Below are positions 13,864-18,299 of a DNA stretch of 18,299 nucleotides, piece after piece. The position numbers were made by a program, and so were the translations under genes. The DNA comes from DAOUAT01 sp964551735 (lineage in GTDB: Bacteria; Chloroflexota; Anaerolineae; CG2-30-64-16). The stretch's first letter is position 1. Every line of letters starts with the position of its first letter. The notes under the pieces are model-generated. The model was not told the origin of the DNA, did no database searches, and saw only the letters and a program-made list of their open reading frames with translations. The DNA lies in NCBI GenBank assembly GCA_964551735.1, contig CAZKEF010000073.1:1-18299 (forward strand), in the 5' to 3' direction.

Positions 13864-14709
13864 ATGAAACATCTGCCTATCGGTATCTACGAAAAAGCGC
13901 TGCCCTACAACATCACCTGGCGCGAACGGCTGGCGCTGGCGCGCGACGCCGGCTTCGACTTCGTGGAGATGTCGGTGGACGAGAGCGACGAGCGCCTGGC
14001 GCGGTTGGATTGGCCGGCCGGCGAGCGGGCCGAGCTGCGCGCGGCCATCGCTGAAACCGGCGTGCCCGTCCTGACCATGTGCCTCAGCGGGCACCGCAAA
14101 TGGGCGCTGGGCAGCGCTGATCCCGCGATTCGCGGCCGCGGGCTGGAGATCATGCGCAAAGCCGTGGATTTCTGCGTCGAAACTGGCATCCGCATCATCC
14201 AACTGGCGGGCTACTACGTCTACTATGAGCCGCACCTGCCGGATTCGGTTGACCGTTATCGCGCTGGGCTGGCGGCCGGGTTGGAGTGGGCCAGCCGGGC
14301 CGGCGTGATGTTGGCGCTGGAGAACGTGGATGGGGACGACGTTGACTCGGTCAGCAAAGCCATGCGCTTCGTCGAGGCCTTCGACTCGCCCTGGTTCCAG
14401 GTGTACCCCGACATAGGAAACCTGGCCGAGCATGGGCTGGATGTCGTGGCCGAGTTGGCGCGCGGCCGCGGGCACCTGGTGGGCATCCATGTCAAAGACA
14501 CGCGGCCGGGCGAGCCGAGGCGGGTGCCGTTCGGCCAGGGCATCGTGCCCTTTAGGGACGCGTTTCGTAAGCTGGCCGAGATGCGTTTCACCGGCCCGGT
14601 GATGTTGGAGATGTGGAACGATGATGCGCCGGATGCCGTGCGCGTCGTGCGCGCCGCGCGCGAGTGGGTGATGGCGCGGATGAACGAGGCAGGGCTGGTG
14701 ACACAATGA
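13864..14709 (+). CDS. ulaE: L-ribulose/L-xylulose-5-phosphate 3-epimerase UlaE
   Basis: The 281-residue barrel closely matches UlaE, which converts L-xylulose 5-phosphate to L-ribulose 5-phosphate. It opens LPIGIYEKALP, then DFVEMSVDESDERLARLDWP, LTMCLSGHRKWALGS, GLEIMRKAV and RIIQLAGYYVYYEPH. The metal ligands of the family are present as the Glu in LALENVDG, the Asp in YPDIGNL, the His in GIHVKDTRPG and the Glu in MLEMWND. The ATG at 13864 is chosen because AAGG lies 6 bp upstream and the protein then starts like its relatives. It follows ulaD by 10 bp. All catalytic positions that I can place are intact, unlike its neighbours ulaD and ulaF. Confidence 0.95.
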   Translation: MKHLPIGIYEKALPYNITWRERLALARDAGFDFVEMSVDESDERLARLDWPAGERAELRAAIAETGVPVLTMCLSGHRKWALGSADPAIRGRGLEIMRKAVDFCVETGIRIIQLAGYYVYYEPHLPDSVDRYRAGLAAGLEWASRAGVMLALENVDGDDVDSVSKAMRFVEAFDSPWFQVYPDIGNLAEHGLDVVAELARGRGHLVGIHVKDTRPGEPRRVPFGQGIVPFRDAFRKLAEMRFTGPVMLEMWNDDAPDAVRVVRAAREWVMARMNEAGLVTQ

Positions 14710-14751
14710 TGGGGACGAATTGCTCTGAGCACGCGCGTTGCGATATGATCT

Positions 14752-14892
14752 GTGGTGGCGGATATGGCGAAGACCGTCTGGCTGGCGATACAGATCGGTC
14801 AGGTGCAGGAGCTACCCGCTGAGGAGATCGCGGCCAACTACGGCCGCTATCAGCATCGCCATGGCATCTTTGCTGCCAGCAGGATGGGCTAG
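14752..14892 (+). pseudogene. 3' remnant of a second ulaF
   Basis: Translated from 14752 in frame to the stop at 14890-14892, this 46-codon piece reads VVADMAKTVWLAIQIGQVQE, continues through the ELPAEEIAANY equivalent, and ends FAASRMG-stop. It matches the last 46 residues of UlaF at 15981-16643 with about ten changes. No start region or upstream domain exists between it and ulaE, and the metal-binding part is absent. It is a relic of a tandem ulaF copy or of an insertion event. The remaining stretch from 14710 to 14751 shows nothing recognisable. Confidence 0.9.
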
Positions 14893-14917
14893 CATTGCAG
14901 CGCTTATAGGAGAACCG

Positions 14918-15883
14918 ATGCCGCGTTTTGATGTCACCACTATCGGCGAGGGGCAACTGCGTTACAGTGTGGCTGCCGGCTATCGCCTGGAGCAGGCGGA
15001 TCATTTTGACCTGCACGCCGTAGGGACCGAGGCCAACGTGACTGGGCTGCTGGCGCGCTTGGGTTGGCGCGCAGGCTGGATCAGCGCGCTGCCGAACAGT
15101 CCGCTGGGCCGCCGCGTCGCCAACCAGTTCCGTTTGGCGGGCCTGGATCTGTCGGCCGTCAGCTGGTGCGAGGGCCGTCGCCTGGCGACGTATTATGTTG
15201 AGTACGCGGTCCCCCCGCGGCCGACGCAGGTCTACTTCGACCGGGCCGACACCTGCTTCACGAACATGACGGTGGCGGATGTGGATTGGGACTACCTGCT
15301 GGATGCACGGCTCGTCCATCTTTCGGGGTTGACCCTGCCGCTATCGCCTTCGGTGCACGAGATCTTACAAGTGGCGGTGACGCGCGCCCGGACGGCGGGT
15401 GTCCCGGTCAGTTTCGACATGAACTACCGCCGCCGGCTGTGGCCGCCCGAGGAGGCGCGCGAGACCGCGCTGCATATGTTTCACGATGTGGATATCCTCT
15501 TCTGCAGCCGCGGCGACGCCCGGCAGGTCTTTGGCATCGAGGGCGCGCCTGCGGAAATCGTGCGCCAGTTGGCGGAGATGTCCGGCGCCGCGCACATCGT
15601 GGTCTCGCTGTCCAGCGACGGCTTGATCGGCTGGGAGCGCAGCACCGGCGCGTTCATCCTCCAGCCTGCACGGGAGGTCGTGATCCTGGATCGCATCGGC
15701 GCCGGCGATGCGATGGTAGGCGGGGTGTTGCACGGCTGGCTCCAGGGCGATTTCGCCAAAGGACTGCGTTACGGCGCGCTGACCGCGGCGTTGGCTCTTA
15801 GCCAGTACGGCGACCAGGTGATCACCACTGCGCAGGAACTTGAGTCTCTGCTTGATACCAACTCGCTGGATATCATCCGGTAG
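14918..15883 (+). CDS. PfkB-family sugar kinase, candidate ascorbate-pathway kinase
   Basis: The 321-residue protein is a ribokinase/PfkB fold kinase. The N-terminal motif is TIGEGQLRYSV followed by GTEANVTGLLARLGWRAGWI (36-55). It also has FDMNYRRRLWP, a feature of 2-keto-3-deoxygluconate kinase-like members, and the catalytic GAGD at 261-264 with D264 as base. It would phosphorylate a sugar hydroxyl using ATP. The ATG at 14918 is preceded by AGGAGA; an upstream in-frame ATG at 14738 lies in the ulaF relic and has no support. Within the cluster it is the only enzyme able to add the phosphate that UlaG needs, since no PTS is present. Direct action on L-ascorbate O6 is inference; 2-keto-3-deoxygluconate or another sugar acid remains possible. 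Confidence 0.9.
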   Translation: MPRFDVTTIGEGQLRYSVAAGYRLEQADHFDLHAVGTEANVTGLLARLGWRAGWISALPNSPLGRRVANQFRLAGLDLSAVSWCEGRRLATYYVEYAVPPRPTQVYFDRADTCFTNMTVADVDWDYLLDARLVHLSGLTLPLSPSVHEILQVAVTRARTAGVPVSFDMNYRRRLWPPEEARETALHMFHDVDILFCSRGDARQVFGIEGAPAEIVRQLAEMSGAAHIVVSLSSDGLIGWERSTGAFILQPAREVVILDRIGAGDAMVGGVLHGWLQGDFAKGLRYGALTAALALSQYGDQVITTAQELESLLDTNSLDIIR

Positions 15884-15980
15884 GTTGTTCCTCTCCGCGT
15901 CACTCCTCATGCCACATTGTGCGGTATGACATGCGCGCGGCAGCTAGCCCTTTGCTAGAAAACCGAGGAGAGTGTCCTTT

Positions 15981-16643
15981 ATGCTTGACAGCTTGCGTGA
16001 AGAAGTCTATCGCGCCAACATGGCGCTGCCGGCCCACGGGCTGGTGGTGTGGACGGGCGGCAACGTCAGCGGCCGCGACCCCGAGACGGGGTTGGTGGTG
16101 ATCAAACCCAGCGGCGTGCTGTTCGAGGATTTGACGCCGGGCAACATGGCGATCGTGGACCTGGATGGCAACATCGTGGAGGCGACCCACGGCCCTTCCA
16201 CCGACACCGCATCACACCTGTCCATCTACCGGCGGCGCCCTGACGTCCGCGGCATCGTCCACACCCACTCCAACTACGCCACCGCGTTTGCCGGGGTCGG
16301 CAAGGCCATCCCGGTCTGCCTCACGGCCATTGCCGACGAGTTCGGCACGACGATCCCGTGCGCGCCCTACGTCCGCATCGGTGACCAGGAGATCGGTGAG
16401 ACCGTGGTGCGTCACATCGGTACATCGCCCGCCATCTTGATGGGCCAGCATGGCGTCTTCACCATCGGCAAGACGGTGCAAAAGGCCGTCAAGGCCGCAG
16501 TCATGGTAGAAGATGTGGCGAAGACCGTCTGGCTGGCGATGCAGATCGGCCAGGTGCGCGAGCTGCCCCCCGAGGAGATTGCAGCCAATTACGACCGCTA
16601 CCAGAACCGATACGGCACCTTTGCGGCCAGCCAGATGGGGTAG
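15981..16643 (+). CDS. ulaF: L-ribulose-5-phosphate 4-epimerase-like (AraD/UlaF, class II aldolase fold)
   Basis: The 220-residue protein aligns with AraD/UlaF, which convert L-ribulose 5-phosphate to D-xylulose 5-phosphate by retro-aldol chemistry. Family motifs are REEVYRANMALPAHGLV, GLVVIKPSGV (37-46) and PSTDTASH. D75, H94, H96 and H157 stand for the Asp76 and zinc ligands His95, His97 and His171 of E. coli AraD. D119 matches catalytic Asp120. The C terminus ends GTFAASQMG where AraD has GAKAYYGQ, so the catalytic Tyr229 is missing. The protein is also about 8-10 residues shorter than its E. coli relatives. The ATG at 15981 is 10 bp after GAGGAG; a GTG at 15972 is too close. It may be an epimerase with a changed proton donor, or an aldolase. 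Confidence 0.88.
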   Translation: MLDSLREEVYRANMALPAHGLVVWTGGNVSGRDPETGLVVIKPSGVLFEDLTPGNMAIVDLDGNIVEATHGPSTDTASHLSIYRRRPDVRGIVHTHSNYATAFAGVGKAIPVCLTAIADEFGTTIPCAPYVRIGDQEIGETVVRHIGTSPAILMGQHGVFTIGKTVQKAVKAAVMVEDVAKTVWLAMQIGQVRELPPEEIAANYDRYQNRYGTFAASQMG

Positions 16644-16651
16644 GGGTGTGT

Positions 16652-16857
16652 ATGGTCGAAGCCGTCATCTTCGATCTGAATGGGCTGCCGGTGGAGTTGA
16701 AGACCCAGGCAACGGCATCCTGGACGGCGCAACGGCCGGCATGAAAGTGACCGCTGTACCCGATCCCCGCTTCCCGCTGCGGTCTGAAGCGCCGGTCCAG
16801 GTGTATGTGGTGCTCTGCTCGCTGACCGAGTTCAGCCTGGAGCTGATTTCACTCTGA
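16652..16857 (+). pseudogene. HAD-family phosphatase remnant (N and C ends fused by deletion)
   Basis: Eight bases after the ulaF stop an ATG opens MVEAVIFDLNGLPVE, the first HAD motif, with the second Asp changed to Asn. The frame then closes at a TGA near 16742. In another frame, from about 16697 to the TGA at 16855-16857, the sequence reads EDPGNGILDGATAGMKVTAV, then PDPRFP and a VYVVLCSLTEF tail. This is the normal end of HAD sugar phosphatases (EDSxNGIxAAxxAGMxVIAVP). The middle, about 150 codons, is gone. This was probably once the last gene of the cluster. Confidence 0.82.
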
Positions 16858-16872
16858 TCAGGCCCAGCGCGC

Positions 16873-16901
16873 TTTTCGCCGCGGCTCAGATGTGGTAGGA
16901 T
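16873..16901 (+). promoter_or_regulatory. Possible promoter of the PrsW-type gene
   Basis: TGGTAGGAT (16893-16901) is an extended -10, with a poor -35 (TTTTCG, 16873-16878) 17 bp upstream. An inverted repeat GGCGGGC (16910-16916) / GCCCGCC (16935-16941) follows in the presumed leader. The assignment is weak. Confidence 0.35.
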
Positions 16902-16970
16902 AGGCTCATGGCGGGCGTCAGTTAGTCGCGGCATGCCCGCCGGTGACACCATCACCCTGGGAGGTGCACC

Positions 16971-18236
16971 GTGGCCCAACTGCCTGCTTCCCTATCTCAT
17001 GCGATTGCGGTGTCGCCGCTGCGCCGGCGGCCGGTCGCCATCCTCTTCTTCGTCTTGCTCTTTGCCTTGCTGATCGCGGCCGTAGCCGGCTATGCCGGCT
17101 GGCTGGGCGGTCAAGGGGCGCCGGTGCTGCGCGCCTTTCTCGTGGCGTTGCTGGCCGCGGCCGCGCTGTCGCTGCCTGGCCTGGGCGTGTTGTGGTGGCT
17201 GGACCGTCGCGAGCGGGAGACGCCGTGGGCGTTTTTTGGGGTCTTCCTGTTCGGCCTGACCATCAGCCTAGGGCTGGCGTTGCTGGCTAACCAGGTGCTT
17301 CCTGGTTTCTGGCGAGCGTTAGGGTTGACGCCCGCCGATCTGCGCTCGTTCGATCCGCTGAGCCAGTACAACACCCCATTGGAGCTGATCGCGCGCGACG
17401 AGGCGTTGAAGCTGGGCGGGGGCGGCGCAGTCGTTCCTGCGCTCATCGAGGAGCTATTGAAGGCGCTGGCGCTGGTGCTGTTGATGGTTTTCTTGCGCGG
17501 GGACTTTGACAGCGTGCGGGATGGCATCATTTACGGCGCGCTGGCGGGGTTGGGCTTCACCGTCGGCGAGACAGCGTACTACGTTGCTCGTGGTTTCGGC
17601 GACACTGCCAGTCTGCCCCTGGCTCAACAGCTCGTTGCCCGGTTCGTCTTCCTCGGCCTCAACGGGCACGTGCTGTTCACCGCGTTCACGGGCGCCGGGT
17701 TCGGCTTGGCCCGGCAGACGCGGTGGCAGCCCGCACAGGTCGCTGCGCCCCTCGCTTTCTTGCTGCTGGCGGTGGTGGCCAACGTGGTCAACAACGTCTT
17801 CGTGCTGGGCGCCGCCGGCCAGGTCACGATTTTCCTGGGTTTTGGTGGGGTGGCGCTGAAGACCTTGCCGGCCCAGGCGCTCTGGCTGGCGCTGGCCGCA
17901 GGCAATGTGCTGGTTTTGGGGCTGTTCTATGCCGTCGTGATCGATCTGTTGGGGCGCAGCGGCGCGTGGGAGCAGACTGTGATCCGGGCTGAACTGGCCA
18001 GCGAGATCGGGGCAGCGATCACCGATGACGAATATCGCCTGTTGTTGGCGGAGAGTCCGTTCAATCTGCGTTCGGCGCCCTATTACCCGCCGCGCGTCAG
18101 CCGCGCCATCGTCAACGCGCAGAACGAGCTGGCGCTGCGCAAGTGGCGCGTCCGGGCCGAAGGCGGCGACCCTGCACAGGATGCTGTCGTGGCCGGCTGG
18201 CGCGCGGATATCGTGGCACTGCGGAAGGGGCATTAG
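16971..18236 (+). CDS. PrsW-family intramembrane metalloprotease
   Basis: The 421-residue protein has about eight to nine hydrophobic segments and the PrsW signatures. These are PALIEELLKALAL with EExxK at 160-164, FDSVRDGIIYGALAGLGFTVGE (split around 179-200, conserved E200), and LNGHVLFTAFTGAGFG (230-245, conserved H233). These Glu and His residues are thought to bind the catalytic metal. In Bacillus subtilis PrsW cleaves the anti-sigma factor RsiW; the target here is unknown. The C-terminal 90 residues (from about 330) are soluble and charged. The start is GTG 16971, 5-8 bp after GGGAGG. It is unrelated in function to the ascorbate-type cluster and probably has its own promoter. Confidence 0.88.
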   Translation: MAQLPASLSHAIAVSPLRRRPVAILFFVLLFALLIAAVAGYAGWLGGQGAPVLRAFLVALLAAAALSLPGLGVLWWLDRRERETPWAFFGVFLFGLTISLGLALLANQVLPGFWRALGLTPADLRSFDPLSQYNTPLELIARDEALKLGGGGAVVPALIEELLKALALVLLMVFLRGDFDSVRDGIIYGALAGLGFTVGETAYYVARGFGDTASLPLAQQLVARFVFLGLNGHVLFTAFTGAGFGLARQTRWQPAQVAAPLAFLLLAVVANVVNNVFVLGAAGQVTIFLGFGGVALKTLPAQALWLALAAGNVLVLGLFYAVVIDLLGRSGAWEQTVIRAELASEIGAAITDDEYRLLLAESPFNLRSAPYYPPRVSRAIVNAQNELALRKWRVRAEGGDPAQDAVVAGWRADIVALRKGH

Positions 18237-18258
18237 GCATCACCCCCAGGAATTCCAA

Positions 18259-18299
18259 ATGCAAAACCGAACAGGCGTCACCTTGACTGCAAAGAAGCA
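18259..18299 (+). CDS. Possible start of another gene, cut by the window edge
   Basis: An ATG at 18259, 7 bp after AGGA, opens a frame MQNRTGVTLTAKK that runs off the right edge. Only 13 residues are visible, so no family can be named and the call rests on start context alone. Confidence 0.35.
   Translation, partial: MQNRTGVTLTAKK

Noticed and set aside
14738..14917. 60-residue N-terminal extension of the PfkB kinase
   Set aside because: It reads the ulaF relic in a wrong frame and lacks a ribosome binding site, whereas ATG 14918 has AGGAGA.

Overview
The window looks like a high-GC bacterial chromosome, most likely Chloroflexota. This is inferred from the lipoprotein style with a long Thr/Pro/Ala/Glu-rich linker, the CUT1-type sugar ABC genes without their own ATPase, the AbiE and DUF234-type ATPase modules, and a PrsW-type protease. 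No rRNA or marker gene is present to prove it. There are two distinct halves.

Left half (1-6116, all minus strand). An intact comM/yifB-type Mg-chelatase-like AAA+ gene (4578-6116) is followed downstream by three short defence or toxin-antitoxin-like modules. These are a DUF234-type AAA ATPase (2860-4362), an AbiEi/AbiEii type IV toxin-antitoxin pair (2214-668), and an MNT-type nucleotidyltransferase running off the left edge (254-1). A piece of the 3' end of comM precedes each module: the real 3' end before the ATPase, and degraded copies before abiE (2363-2694) and before the MNT gene (336-750). Each module has its own sigma70-like promoter. The abiE promoter is overlapped by a 48-bp near-perfect palindrome, a likely AbiEi operator. 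The layout resembles repeated insertion, or cassette-like accumulation, behind comM.

Right half (6254-16857). A SorC-family regulator (minus) diverges from a nine-feature plus-strand cluster for uptake and breakdown of L-ascorbate or a close relative. The order is ulaG (lactonase), a lipoprotein with two fused solute-binding domains, two CUT1 permeases, ulaD (decarboxylase), ulaE (3-epimerase), a broken 3' end of ulaF, a PfkB sugar kinase, ulaF (4-epimerase/aldolase family), and a HAD phosphatase remnant. In Escherichia coli ascorbate enters and is phosphorylated by the UlaABC phosphotransferase system. Here no PTS gene is seen; an ABC importer plus a PfkB kinase occupy its place. This suggests a PTS-independent ascorbate route in which the kinase makes L-ascorbate 6-phosphate for UlaG. 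No ABC ATPase lies in the cluster, so a shared MsmX/UgpC-like ATPase encoded elsewhere would be needed.

Three details make the cluster unusual. The binding protein carries an in-frame tandem duplication of 1260 bp whose core (1178 bp) is identical between copies. UlaD has Arg and Glu where the decarboxylase family normally has the catalytic Lys and Asp of the DxKxxD motif. UlaF lacks the C-terminal catalytic Tyr of the AraD family.

The right edge holds a PrsW-family membrane protease (16971-18236) and possibly the first codons of another gene. No tRNA, rRNA, CRISPR array, integrase or transposase was recognised.
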